19,085 nt of DNA from assembly GCA_003508005.1 (NCBI GenBank), contig DNUE01000083.1:1-19085 (forward strand), in the 5' to 3' direction. Positions 1 through 7,959 of this stretch are shown piece by piece. Below the pieces are notes generated by a model. That model was not told the origin of the DNA. It saw only the letters and a program-made list of their open reading frames with translations, and did no database searches. A program made the position numbers and the translations under genes. This DNA comes from Desulfobulbaceae bacterium. Lineage in GTDB: Bacteria > Desulfobacterota > Desulfobulbia > Desulfobulbales > Desulfobulbaceae. How positions within the stretch are numbered: position 1 is the first letter of the stretch; each line of letters starts with the position of its first letter.

Positions 1-376
1 TGACGCCGAGGTGCCCGGCAACGTCTTGAATGGTCATATGGCGCGACAGCTCCAGGGCATAGCGTTCAAAGGCTTTGGTATAGGTGCGGCGTGGGTCGGC
101 AAACCCGATTTCGATTTGCCGGATAATGCCGCCAGACAGACATTCAACGCGAGGAACATGAAGGGCGATGTACACCTGTTTCCTGCCAATCGGTAACGTA
201 TGAAACCAGCGAAGCGCTCCGCCGCGCCTGATGATATGCCAGCCTTTGCAGCAGGGACAACGAAGCGAAGAAGGATCTTTCTCAATGGAAAAGACAATAT
301 CACCCTCACAGAAATATGAACGTGTATAGCGATAGCCGCGAATGCCAAAACCATGATATAATATGCTCGTGGACAT
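1..376 (-). CDS. ISL3-family transposase, N-terminal part (runs off window)
   Basis: An open frame begins with ATG at 374-376, behind a strong Shine-Dalgarno sequence (AAAGGAGAT on the minus strand, 382-390), and stays open to the left edge, giving 125 residues. The start MSTSILYHGFGIRGYRYTR is typical of ISL3 transposases. A Cys-rich segment follows (LRCPCCKGW, Cys 40, 42 and 43, with Cys79 in RVECLSGG), matching the N-terminal zinc-binding region of the family. The stretch SRHMTIQDVAGHLGV (about 111-125) looks like the start of the helix-turn-helix. The DDE catalytic domain would lie outside the window, so activity cannot be judged. The family would catalyse DNA cut-and-paste at the element ends. 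Confidence 0.8.
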   Translation of the reverse strand, partial: MSTSILYHGFGIRGYRYTRSYFCEGDIVFSIEKDPSSLRCPCCKGWHIIRRGGALRWFHTLPIGRKQVYIALHVPRVECLSGGIIRQIEIGFADPRRTYTKAFERYALELSRHMTIQDVAGHLGV

Positions 377-469
377 ACTGGATCTCCTTTCCAAAGTTGA
401 TTGGTCTCTTCTTTAGAAATGCACAGTATGTCCACTTTTTCAATTAAGTACGCTCAAACCGGATGAGCC
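1..469 (-). mobile_element. ISL3-type insertion sequence, upstream end (partial)
   Basis: The left edge holds the 5' end of an insertion sequence lying on the minus strand: an ISL3-like transposase start at 376 and, outside it, a possible terminal repeat. On the minus strand the sequence from 469 inward begins GGCTCATCCGG, close to the GGCTCTT-type ends I remember for ISL3-family elements. The proposed end lies four bases after the stop codon (474-476) of the J-domain gene, so the element sits directly behind the EPS operon in the same orientation. The other end is outside the window, so the terminal repeat and the target duplication (normally 8 bp for ISL3) cannot be confirmed here. The exact boundary is an inference. 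Confidence 0.6.
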
Positions 470-473
470 ATTT

Positions 474-1934
474 TTATTTCAAAAAGACGTAATCCAGCGC
501 CTTGATTTTCAGCTTGCCATGCTCGTTGATGAGGAAGAAACTGATTTCTCCTGTATGCTCCCTGGTCCTGCCGTCATCATACGTATAGGATGACCTGAAA
601 TTTCCTCTAGCCCGGAATCCTTTCTGCTGCTCGGACCACTTCATGTCCGCCAAATGAAGATCGATGGTCCGGGTATGGGCAAAAAGGGATCGGTACTGAC
701 CAGTGAGCCTGGGAAGCGGCGTTCCGTTTTCTGTTGCATCTTCCGCAAAGAGCGTCAGAAATGAAGACAGTTCCCGCCGGCAGTACAAGGAGCTGTACTG
801 GTTGAGGAGGGAGATGATTTCTTCAGGGCCAAAGGCCGCTTTCGCTGGCGGAGGCTGCAGATTGACAGCCGTGTTCGACCCTGCCTCCTTTCCTCGTTCA
901 GGAAATATGCGTTGTTTCGGCTCTGGCTGTTTGTCGTCCTGTGCGGGCAAGGAGAACTCCTTTTCCATGTCTTTCCGTGTCGCGCCGGGCTTGTCGAGTC
1001 CGCCGGGGGTTTCTGTCTGTTTCGGGCGATGAAATGTAAGGGTCTCCGGCAGCCGGCTTTGTTCATGGGCAAGAGGTTTGCGAGGCATCGGCGGTGCCGA
1101 TGGATGCAACTGGATGCCGGGGTTGTCTGCAGCCGGCCCACCGGCAGGGAGGGGTGAGCCATTTTCCGCCCTGGGGCGCTCCTCGGTGTCCGCCCCTTTT
1201 TTCCCGGCAGCCGGCTGTTGTTCCGTCGCCAGCGCTTGCAGGGTATTGGAAGCGTCATCGGTAATTTTCTGTGCTTCGATTTTTTTGGGGGAAGGCCCAT
1301 CCATTCGCAGCTGGCTGATGATCATCTGCTTGTTGTACCTGCCGGCAAGATATATGCTGGTCCCGGCGAGCATGCAGATCATGCCGGTGATGACCAGAAA
1401 GAATATTTTCTGTCCCAGGGGCCTGCGGTCGGGACGGGGGAGACGCAGCCCTCGCCAGGGGGCATGGTCTTCCGCTTGATGCTGCGCCCTGGCAGCCATA
1501 ATTGCATGGTAGGCGCTCGCTATCTCCATAAATCGTTGCGAACTGTCATCCGAGTCCCGCAAGCGGTCGGGATGGAACTGCTTGCTGAGTGCCCTGTATG
1601 CCAGCCTGACCTCCTCTTTGGTTGCAGCGGGCGTGAGGCCCAGCACGGCGAAATGATCCCGGCGAGCATCGTGAAAACGGTTGAGAGCCAGCAATATCTT
1701 GCGCAGTTCCGAGTAGAGGCCCCTCGGCAGGAGGGCATGCGCCCGGCAGAGGCCGTTGACCTCCTGGACCTGCGGGGAACGGCTGTCCCGGTCGTACAAC
1801 TCCAGCAGTTCCTGGCAGAAGTTCAGCATATGGTCAGTCCCGGCAACAATGAGGATCAGCTCCTCCGTGGATTTTGCGGCAGCGAATGCATTCACCAGGT
1901 GCTGGGCCATACTGGGAGGAGTTGCGTTGTGCAT
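474..1934 (-). CDS. Membrane-anchored J-domain protein with C-terminal NTF2-like domain
   Basis: 486 residues. An N-terminal helical region (about 1-90) precedes a J domain at about 93-147 with the diagnostic HPD triad (residues 121-123, QFHPDRLRD), which in DnaJ proteins stimulates the ATPase of Hsp70. One hydrophobic segment (about 176-198) should anchor it in the inner membrane with the J domain in the cytoplasm. A long, polar, Pro/Lys/Glu-rich linker (about 200-365) follows. The last ~115 residues (QYSSLYCRRELSSFLTLF onward) resemble SnoaL/NTF2-like folds and would lie in the periplasm. There is no Gly/Phe or zinc-finger region, so this is not a canonical DnaJ. It is the last gene of the EPS operon, 30 bases after the TPR gene, with no clear Shine-Dalgarno site. 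A role in chaperoning or sensing for polysaccharide secretion is a guess; the domain reading is firmer. Confidence 0.75.
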   Translation of the reverse strand: MHNATPPSMAQHLVNAFAAAKSTEELILIVAGTDHMLNFCQELLELYDRDSRSPQVQEVNGLCRAHALLPRGLYSELRKILLALNRFHDARRDHFAVLGLTPAATKEEVRLAYRALSKQFHPDRLRDSDDSSQRFMEIASAYHAIMAARAQHQAEDHAPWRGLRLPRPDRRPLGQKIFFLVITGMICMLAGTSIYLAGRYNKQMIISQLRMDGPSPKKIEAQKITDDASNTLQALATEQQPAAGKKGADTEERPRAENGSPLPAGGPAADNPGIQLHPSAPPMPRKPLAHEQSRLPETLTFHRPKQTETPGGLDKPGATRKDMEKEFSLPAQDDKQPEPKQRIFPERGKEAGSNTAVNLQPPPAKAAFGPEEIISLLNQYSSLYCRRELSSFLTLFAEDATENGTPLPRLTGQYRSLFAHTRTIDLHLADMKWSEQQKGFRARGNFRSSYTYDDGRTREHTGEISFFLINEHGKLKIKALDYVFLK

Positions 1935-1964
1935 CTGTTTCTGGGCGGGGGAAAAAGTTTGAGT

Positions 1965-3296
1965 TTAGTGGATTTTCATGGTTTTGATACGGATATTTTT
2001 ACCGGACGGCAGGCCCGCCGCCTTCTCCGGTGGTGTTGTCTGCGGTAGCCGGGAAAGCGGACCGGAGAGGGGAATGATACTCAGCCCTTTCAAAATCATG
2101 GTTCCAGCAATCTTGTTGTCAAAAAAATAGGAAGTGTTGCGCTGCAGGGAAAGCTGTACTGCAAGGCATGAGTCCGGAACGGTAAAGGGCAACGCAAGTT
2201 CCTGGCGGTCAATTGTTGGCGGAAGCATGGAGTCCTTGACGGCCAGCCCGTTACACTTATACCCGTTTATGGACCAGAAGGGCCGCTGATCAGTGGTCAA
2301 GCCGCTGGTCTTAGCCGATCCCGTGAACAGGTAATCGCCAGGGGCAAGAGGCACGATCTGGGACAGGCGGAACGCGGAGTTTTCCGTGCCGTCAAAGGTT
2401 ATCGTCAGGCCCTCCTTGCCGGGCAGTTGCTGCCAGGCTACGCCCTTGGCGCGGGTGATCCGCCAGGCGAATCCGGAATCGGCAGGGGGTTCCTGAAAGG
2501 AGCCGTCATACAGAAGCCGGTCTTCCTCGTGCCAGTGTTTACGCCAGACGATCGCGGCCTGTTCGATCTCATCCCGTTGCAGGAGGAAGTTAACATATTT
2601 CAGAGCGATCTCCCTGGAAACGACCCCGGCCTTTTCCATGCCCTGCCAGACGACCCTGGCCTTTTCTGTTTCCCTGAGCCGAATATAGTGATCGAGCAGG
2701 TTGAGGTATTGCCCTTGCTCAAAGTGGTCAAGGAGGGCAGTCGTATCCTGCCAGCGCAGGTCAGCAAGGGCAAATATTGCAGCGAACTTGCCGGGATTGT
2801 GCGTTGCCAACCAGGACAGGCTCTCTTCAAGGATATCTTCAAGGTCAAGCTCATGGGCCAGGAGCGCCTTAGACCAGGTCGTATCCCCGGAGTTGGCGGC
2901 AAAAGCGTGGACAGAGCGCAGGGCCGCCGCCGCCTTGTCTTTCTGCCCGAGATCATTGAACACTTCTGCGATCCCGAGCCAGGAAGGAACATGCAGCACG
3001 AAGTTGGCCAGGCCTCGTTGATAGAGGGCAAGCGCCTTTGAGAGATTGCCGTTGGCCAAGTGTTCTTTTCTGGCCAGACCGGCAAGGGCGTCGGGATCGG
3101 TCAGATCCCGGCTGAAGTTGGCCAGGTGCGCCCCGTTGTTCATTGCCAGTTGCGCAAGAAAACAGGCTTTCAGGTGGGCAACCCCGGCGAGGAGAAGCAG
3201 AAGAAGGGCGGCGCCCTGCAGCAGTCGCTTCCGCGGGTTTTCCTCGAGCCAGGCGAACCGGGTCAGGAACGCATGCTTATTTTTCTTGAGGGCCAT
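1965..3296 (-). CDS. TPR-repeat membrane protein of EPS operon
   Basis: 443 residues. A basic N-terminus is followed by one hydrophobic segment (about 28-47, GAALLLLLLAGVAHLKACFL), so the rest is probably periplasmic. Helical repeats resembling tetratricopeptide units span about 60-250 (for example LSKALALYQRGLANF and LGQKDKAAAALRSV). A C-terminal beta-rich region (about 275-415) with FDGTENSAFRLSQIVPLAPG and AVQLSLQRNTSYFFDNKIAG resembles carbohydrate-binding-like jelly-roll modules. TPR proteins of this layout are common in EPS clusters, where they are thought to scaffold the export machine. The ATG overlaps the end of the kinase frame by 20 bases, so translation is probably coupled. No specific family name is claimed. 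Confidence 0.7.
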   Translation of the reverse strand: MALKKNKHAFLTRFAWLEENPRKRLLQGAALLLLLLAGVAHLKACFLAQLAMNNGAHLANFSRDLTDPDALAGLARKEHLANGNLSKALALYQRGLANFVLHVPSWLGIAEVFNDLGQKDKAAAALRSVHAFAANSGDTTWSKALLAHELDLEDILEESLSWLATHNPGKFAAIFALADLRWQDTTALLDHFEQGQYLNLLDHYIRLRETEKARVVWQGMEKAGVVSREIALKYVNFLLQRDEIEQAAIVWRKHWHEEDRLLYDGSFQEPPADSGFAWRITRAKGVAWQQLPGKEGLTITFDGTENSAFRLSQIVPLAPGDYLFTGSAKTSGLTTDQRPFWSINGYKCNGLAVKDSMLPPTIDRQELALPFTVPDSCLAVQLSLQRNTSYFFDNKIAGTMILKGLSIIPLSGPLSRLPQTTPPEKAAGLPSGKNIRIKTMKIH

Positions 3297-4077
3297 AGCC
3301 GTAAGTGTAGTAGTTCTGGTATTTGTAGCTGCCGTAGTAGCGGTAGCCCTTGCCGCCTTTGCCGGCCTTGTTGACCAGTACGCCGAGAATCCTGCCGCCG
3401 ACGTTGGTGACGGCCTTCCTGAAGTATTCGACCCCCTCGCGAGGTGTGTTGTTCAGTTCGCCCACAAGGATTACGCCATCCACCATGTTCGACAGGATTA
3501 GGATTTCGGCAAACCCGTGGAACGGAGGGGTGTCGATGATGATGTAGTCGAAGTTCTTCGCCGCAGTTGCGATGAAGTTGCGCATTCTTGAGGAGGCCAG
3601 CAGCTCAGCCGGGTTTGGCGGAATAGGGCCGCTGGGAATGAAAAACAGGTTTTCGAATTGCGTTTTCCGCAGAACTTCCTGCAGGGTCAATGTGCCTGCC
3701 AGAAAGCTGGACAGGCCCCTCGTGTTGTCCTTGATTGCAAAAATCTCGTGCAGAGTCGGCTTTCGCAGGTCGGTATCGATCAGCAGGACCTTGGCTTTGG
3801 AGGTCAGGAGAGACAGGCAGAAGTTGCAGGATAGGGTGCTCTTTCCCACATTCGGGAGAACGCTGGTCAGCATTATGGTCCGGGGGGGAGTTTCCGAAGA
3901 AGACAGTTCGATGGAAAACATGGTGGTGCGAATGGCTTCCGCCAGCGGAGACTTTGGGTCATTATAAAACTTGAAGGCCAGTTCCCGGTCGTCGCTTTGG
4001 TCATTATCCGAGAAGGGAATGAGGCCTAGCACCGGAATGTGGTAGCGCTTGGTGAATTCCTCGGGATTTTTGACGGT
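3277..4077 (-). CDS. BY-type tyrosine autokinase half (CpsD/CapB-like), severed by frameshift
   Basis: 266 codons of a bacterial tyrosine kinase. They hold a Walker A motif (SVLPNVGKST), a Walker A' motif (VLLIDTDLRKPT), a Walker B motif (YIIIDTPPFHGFAE) and a C-terminal Tyr cluster (YRYYGSYKYQNYYTYGYG), the autophosphorylation tail of these enzymes. In the family it phosphorylates its own tail and controls polysaccharide chain length and export with the Wzz domain. The frame has no convincing start: the only upstream ATG (4222-4224) reads the Wzz gene out of frame. Homology begins at about TVKNPEEFTKRYHIPVLGLI, directly after the second Wzz membrane segment. It therefore looks like the 3' half of a fused Wzz-kinase gene, and the start given is the first codon of the restored frame, not an initiation codon. 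Removing one base near 4078 would give one protein of about 786 residues. Confidence 0.85.
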   Translation of the reverse strand, partial: TVKNPEEFTKRYHIPVLGLIPFSDNDQSDDRELAFKFYNDPKSPLAEAIRTTMFSIELSSSETPPRTIMLTSVLPNVGKSTLSCNFCLSLLTSKAKVLLIDTDLRKPTLHEIFAIKDNTRGLSSFLAGTLTLQEVLRKTQFENLFFIPSGPIPPNPAELLASSRMRNFIATAAKNFDYIIIDTPPFHGFAEILILSNMVDGVILVGELNNTPREGVEYFRKAVTNVGGRILGVLVNKAGKGGKGYRYYGSYKYQNYYTYGYGPQEK

Positions 4078-5638
4078 GTTTGTCCATGTATTCCAGCAGG
4101 AATGCCAGGCCAAGGCCGCCAAACAGTCCCAGCATGATGCCCATGAGCAACTGTCGGCGAATGTTTGGCTTATAGGGGGCCAGCGGCGGCCGGGCGGTGT
4201 CGATGATTTCGATATTGCCAGCATCCGCGCCGACCGAGGCGCCGATTTCCTTGGAACGGGCCAGAAGGCTGTTGTAGACTTCCTTGTTGCTAACCACTTC
4301 CCGTTCCAGGATCTTGTACTGGGTGGCCTTGTCGTTCAGTTCGATGGCCAACTGCTTCTGGGTTTCGGCATTTTCAATCAGCTGCTGTTCGTTGTCCAGG
4401 GCCGCTTCATATTCGATGCGAATGGAATCGATGATCTGTTTCTGTTCCAGGGTATAGCGGTGCTGCAGATCCTCCATCTTCGCCTTGAGTTCCTTTATTT
4501 TCGGGTACTCATCCTTGAAGGTGGTGCTAAGGACCTGATACTCTGACAGGAGGTCGCTGTACTGCTTCTTCAGTTCCAGGATAAGCTCGTTGTTTATGAT
4601 CGCCGGCAGGTTCTCGCCGCCGTCCTTCTGCACCTGCCGGTAGAGGGACTCCTTGGCGATCCGGAACGTGGCGGCCGCGGCCAGGGCACTGTTGACCTCC
4701 TCCAACTGGCGCATGACCAGGTTGAGCTTTGAGTCAAGCGAGATGATGCCGGTGCGACGGGCAAACTCGTTGAGGTCTTTTTCCGACTTTTCCAGCTTGA
4801 TTTTTGCCGCGTCGATCTGCTTGTCCAGAAAGACCCCGGCGGAGTGATAGGAGGCAAGGCGTCCCTCCATGGATATTTCAAGGTACTGCTGCATCAAGGT
4901 ATTGATGATATCCGCCGACAGCTTTGCATTGGGGCTCTCGTAGTTCAGTTCCAACAGCTGGGTGTTTTTTACCGGGTTGACCTGCAGGCCGTTTTTCAGT
5001 TTGCCCAGATTGCGTTCCAGGGCAATCTGCTCTGAGTATTCCGGGTTGTCGGCAATGACCGGGTCGGTCTCCGCTTGCGGGCGGATCATATCCTTGATCA
5101 TTCCCTTGAGGGCGGCCACAGTCTGGCTGATACCCGTGAGCATACCCTGCTGGACGGATTTACCTTCGCCGGAGAAAAAGGGGTTGTGCTCCAGGTCCAT
5201 GATGTTGATCACCCTGGCGAGCAGCCGTTCGCTCTGCAGCAGGCTGATCTGGGTCGCCATGAATTCCTGGGATTTCAGGTAACTTTCATCAACGTCCTGG
5301 AGGGTTGTGACGAGCTTACCCTTGGGGGAGACCTGAATAGTCCCCTTGGCGAGAAAAAGCGGGGTTTCCGACAGGGCTGAGATCGCGACGAAGGAAAAAA
5401 ACAGCAGAAGGGTGATGATGACCACCCATTTTCGACGGTAGATGACATCAAGGTAATCTCGCAGATGAACCTCACCTTCATCGAAGAAGGGCATGGTTTC
5501 GCGGACAAAGGTTGAGGGGAGGTGCGTCTGCTCCTGCTGCAGCATGACCTGTTTGTCTGGAGGGCTGTTCTCACTCATATCTGCTGCCTGGTCCTGCGTT
5601 GTCATTTGAGAGAAAAAGTGCATGCTCCGATCCCGCAT
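4004..5638 (-). CDS. Wzz/GumC-type chain-length determinant half of tyrosine autokinase
   Basis: 544 residues as read; the last 24 or so (from HRQKSRGIHQ) are out-of-frame. After a polar N-terminus comes EVHLRDYLDVIYRRKWVVII, the classical Wzz start, with membrane helix 1 at about 71-90. A large periplasmic part follows, with a long coiled coil (roughly 260-460), then the P-rich motif RPPLAPYKPN and membrane helix 2 (about 495-516, MGIMLGLFGGLGLAFLLEYM). Such polysaccharide co-polymerases set the length of polymers made by a Wzy polymerase and contact the outer-membrane exporter. The kinase that normally continues this polypeptide is in another frame (3277-4077). If the frameshift is real, the membrane part could still be made without kinase control. 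Several Met codons near the start (5638, 5623, 5605) are possible; none has a strong Shine-Dalgarno site. Confidence 0.85.
   Translation of the reverse strand: MRDRSMHFFSQMTTQDQAADMSENSPPDKQVMLQQEQTHLPSTFVRETMPFFDEGEVHLRDYLDVIYRRKWVVIITLLLFFSFVAISALSETPLFLAKGTIQVSPKGKLVTTLQDVDESYLKSQEFMATQISLLQSERLLARVINIMDLEHNPFFSGEGKSVQQGMLTGISQTVAALKGMIKDMIRPQAETDPVIADNPEYSEQIALERNLGKLKNGLQVNPVKNTQLLELNYESPNAKLSADIINTLMQQYLEISMEGRLASYHSAGVFLDKQIDAAKIKLEKSEKDLNEFARRTGIISLDSKLNLVMRQLEEVNSALAAAATFRIAKESLYRQVQKDGGENLPAIINNELILELKKQYSDLLSEYQVLSTTFKDEYPKIKELKAKMEDLQHRYTLEQKQIIDSIRIEYEAALDNEQQLIENAETQKQLAIELNDKATQYKILEREVVSNKEVYNSLLARSKEIGASVGADAGNIEIIDTARPPLAPYKPNIRRQLLMGIMLGLFGGLGLAFLLEYMDKHRQKSRGIHQALPHSGARPHSLLG
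4072..4087 (-). other. Frameshift site in fused Wzz-kinase gene
   Basis: On the minus strand the Wzz frame reads ATG GAC AAA CAC CGT (M-D-K-H-R) and then 23 unrelated codons to a stop. Skipping the C at 4078 gives GAC AAA ACC GTC AAA AAT (D-K-T-V-K-N), which runs straight into the kinase. The family normally has a short cytoplasmic linker of just this kind after the second membrane helix. The site has no familiar slippery heptamer and no clear hairpin. A one-base insertion, or an assembly or sequencing error, is the simplest reading. Confidence 0.8.
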
Positions 5639-5672
5639 CTGATCTCAATGGCACTGTTTGCCACATCTGTTC

Positions 5673-6509
5673 TTACTGCTTCCGGAACAATTTAAGAAGG
5701 CCCTGGACAACCTTTTTCGGCAGCGAGGGAAAAAGGGTAGAGCCGGGTTCTGTTGCCTTCATCTGCAGTGGGAAAACCTGTTCTCCTAAGAGCAGGCGGT
5801 TCGGGTTGTCCCTGAAGCCTGCAGCCACCGCATCCGCTCCGATGAGGCCGGCGAGTTCGCTCATTTCCTTTGGGTCAGGAGGCATGCGCCCGGCCCGGGC
5901 ATGAGAATCCGAACCCAGAAAATGGACGAGGTTCTCGTTGCACAGTTTGAGGGCGGCCATTTGCGCTGTTTTCCCGGAGTAGCCGAGTATGCTGCTGATG
6001 TTTACCTGCGTCAGCATTCCACCTGCGACCATTTTCCGGATGCTGTCGAGGTTTTCCTGGAACATGATGCAGCGTTCGGGGTGGGCAATGATAAAATGGT
6101 TTTCCTGCTGCCGCTTCAGCATAGTCCCCACCACATCTGCAGCTGTTGCTTTGAGGTGGGAAATCAAAGGGAACTCGATCAAGAAATATCCCTGCTCAGC
6201 CAGCGAAATAAAATCAGAGGCAATAAAATGACGGCACAAAGAGTCTGACAACGCGATTTCCATTCCAGGCAGAAGGATCAGGCCCATTCCCGCCTCGTGG
6301 AGCCATTGTTCCGCTTCGGCGGTCCGTCTCCGCACCTCTTCCGGGGTTGGAGTCCATCTGCTCCCTTGAATCCAGTGAGGGGTGGCGATTACCCTGTCTA
6401 CGCCGATGGCCACGTAGCGCTTCGCCGCCTCGAGGCATTGTCCATAGTCCTCGGGACCATCATCAAGGCCGGGCAGGAAATGGCTGTGGATATCAAAAAA
6501 TCCTGTCAT
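5673..6509 (-). CDS. CpsB/CapC-type PHP-domain protein tyrosine phosphatase
   Basis: 278 residues from the start MTGFFDIHSHFLPGLDDG. The metal ligands of the PHP fold are visible: the HxH pair (H8, H10), DDG (16-18), ATPH (42-45), GMEI, AHPER and GSDSH. In the family these bind a Mn-type metal cluster that removes phosphate from the Tyr tail of the BY kinase, so it counteracts the kinase encoded next door. The open frame extends upstream to 6638, but that part only mirrors the overlapping membrane-protein gene; the conserved start lies at 6509, overlapping that gene by 17 bases. ATG at 6524 (adding MDKQN) is the other candidate. Neither has a strong Shine-Dalgarno sequence, so coupled translation is likely. 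It ends 34 bases before the Wzz start. Confidence 0.88.
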   Translation of the reverse strand: MTGFFDIHSHFLPGLDDGPEDYGQCLEAAKRYVAIGVDRVIATPHWIQGSRWTPTPEEVRRRTAEAEQWLHEAGMGLILLPGMEIALSDSLCRHFIASDFISLAEQGYFLIEFPLISHLKATAADVVGTMLKRQQENHFIIAHPERCIMFQENLDSIRKMVAGGMLTQVNISSILGYSGKTAQMAALKLCNENLVHFLGSDSHARAGRMPPDPKEMSELAGLIGADAVAAGFRDNPNRLLLGEQVFPLQMKATEPGSTLFPSLPKKVVQGLLKLFRKQ

Positions 6510-7953
6510 ATTCTGTTTGTCCATCAGCCAGATCAGGGGCTGTCGCCGTGCTGAGCAGTGCCAGCAGGGTGACTGCGTAAAAAGAGTTGACCGGCAGGCG
6601 CCAGATAAAATCAACAAACCCGTGCAGAAGAAAGCCAAGAAGCGCGCAATAGGAACTGATGGCCACGAAGTGCTTATCCGGGATATTGTTCAGCGCCCGG
6701 GCTTGCCGTGCCGCCCGGATGACACGGACACCGGATGCACCTATGCCCCATATGATCCAGGCAAGCAGAAGAAGCATGACCGGCACGCCAAGTTCAATGG
6801 CCAGTTCAACGTATTCATTGTGGGCATAGTCATACCAGGCGGTGCTCGGAATAGTGTGCAGATATACCGGGGATACATACTGATATGCCCCCAGGCCGAT
6901 ACCGGTGACGAGATGATCCTTTAGCATGGAAAGGCTTTCCAGCCAGAGCTCCGCTCGGGAGAGGGCGCTCTCGTAAAAGACGAGGAAACGGTCAATTACC
7001 TTATGAAACCCGATCATACCCCCGTAGACCAGGGTAAAGAGCAGGATGATTCCGCTGCTCAGGCCCTTGATCCGTTTGGGAAGGGGCAGCAGGGTGAGAA
7101 TGATGGCGGCGATGAGCATCAGGACAACGATACCTCCGCGGGAGCGGGAGAAGATGACGGCCAGGATCATGAACGCGCTGCCCAACAGCGGCAGCGTCGC
7201 CTTCCTGAAGCCGAGGGATATGTGCTGAGCGAGGGCCGCCATTCCGATCTTTTTTTTCTTTCGGTCCGTTGCCTTGCCCTTTTCCTGCCTGTAAAGCCTG
7301 AGTCCCAGAACCAGGGCAATCGGCCAGCACATGTTCAGAAGGGCGGCGTACTGGTTTCGGTAGATGATGGTCCCCCGGGCGCATCCCTCGGCACCGACGA
7401 TGCTCGGCAGCCAGAGCACGCCCAGAGACGGGTTCATGGCCTGCAACAGTCCGTAGGCCGCCTCGAATATACCTACGCTGGTGATGACCCAGAGGGCGGC
7501 GGTTAGGAATGCATCCTTGCGCAGCATGGTAGATGCGCAGATAAAATAGAACAGGAGTGCGGCAAGGTACATGGCAAGAAAACGGGTATCGGGCGCATAG
7601 TAGCTTACAGCGGTCACGGGGTCGGCTTGGAGGGTTTGCGCAGCCTTGCGAAGATATTCTGCGCGGACCGGGGAGAGAATTCCAATCAGAACGGGGGGCA
7701 GGGAAAAGGAGGTGGCGAAAAGGTAGCTGAGAAATCCCACGGCCAATATAGATTTTTTTCCGCGCAGTGCGGTCCATGCCTGCTCGCTGTTCAGGATGAG
7801 CCAACTGCCGCAGGCAACAAGGAGAACGAAGGAATAGCCCCCATGGATGAGAGGATGCCTGCCGCCAAAGAGCAGGGGTATCGTCCCCAGCACAAAGAGA
7901 AGTAACAGGGAAAAGAAGTCTTTTTTTAACACCAGCGGGATACCTGAGAGCAA
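6493..7953 (-). CDS. O-antigen ligase/Wzy-type polysaccharide polymerase
   Basis: 486 residues, with about ten or more hydrophobic segments. The family signature lies late in the protein: SRSRGGIVVL followed by a loop with TGIGLGAYQY and YDYAHNEYVELAIELGVP, as in the Wzy_C/WaaL (O-antigen ligase) domain. The conserved H-N-E of that loop is present. Such inner-membrane proteins join undecaprenyl-linked sugar repeats into a polymer (Wzy) or transfer glycan to an acceptor (WaaL). Beside Wza, Wzz and kinase/phosphatase genes, a polymerase role is more likely. No ATG opens the frame; the given start is TTG at 7951-7953, six bases after the wza-like stop, and a GTG slightly downstream is an alternative. 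Confidence 0.8.
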   Translation of the reverse strand: MLSGIPLVLKKDFFSLLLLFVLGTIPLLFGGRHPLIHGGYSFVLLVACGSWLILNSEQAWTALRGKKSILAVGFLSYLFATSFSLPPVLIGILSPVRAEYLRKAAQTLQADPVTAVSYYAPDTRFLAMYLAALLFYFICASTMLRKDAFLTAALWVITSVGIFEAAYGLLQAMNPSLGVLWLPSIVGAEGCARGTIIYRNQYAALLNMCWPIALVLGLRLYRQEKGKATDRKKKKIGMAALAQHISLGFRKATLPLLGSAFMILAVIFSRSRGGIVVLMLIAAIILTLLPLPKRIKGLSSGIILLFTLVYGGMIGFHKVIDRFLVFYESALSRAELWLESLSMLKDHLVTGIGLGAYQYVSPVYLHTIPSTAWYDYAHNEYVELAIELGVPVMLLLLAWIIWGIGASGVRVIRAARQARALNNIPDKHFVAISSYCALLGFLLHGFVDFIWRLPVNSFYAVTLLALLSTATAPDLADGQTEYDRIF

Positions 7954-7959
7954 CAGGTG

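Noticed and set aside
4072..4087. Programmed frameshifting in the Wzz-kinase gene
   Set aside because: There is no slippery heptamer, stop-codon stall or clear stem-loop at the junction; mutation or error is simpler. Kept only as an outside possibility.
4078..4224. ATG at 4224 as the true start of the kinase
   Set aside because: The first 49 residues are the Wzz gene read out of frame and have no similarity to kinase N-termini.
6510..6638. Longer N-terminus of the PHP phosphatase
   Set aside because: The extra residues mirror the end of the Wzy-type gene in another frame; family proteins start with the metal-binding motif as found at 6509.
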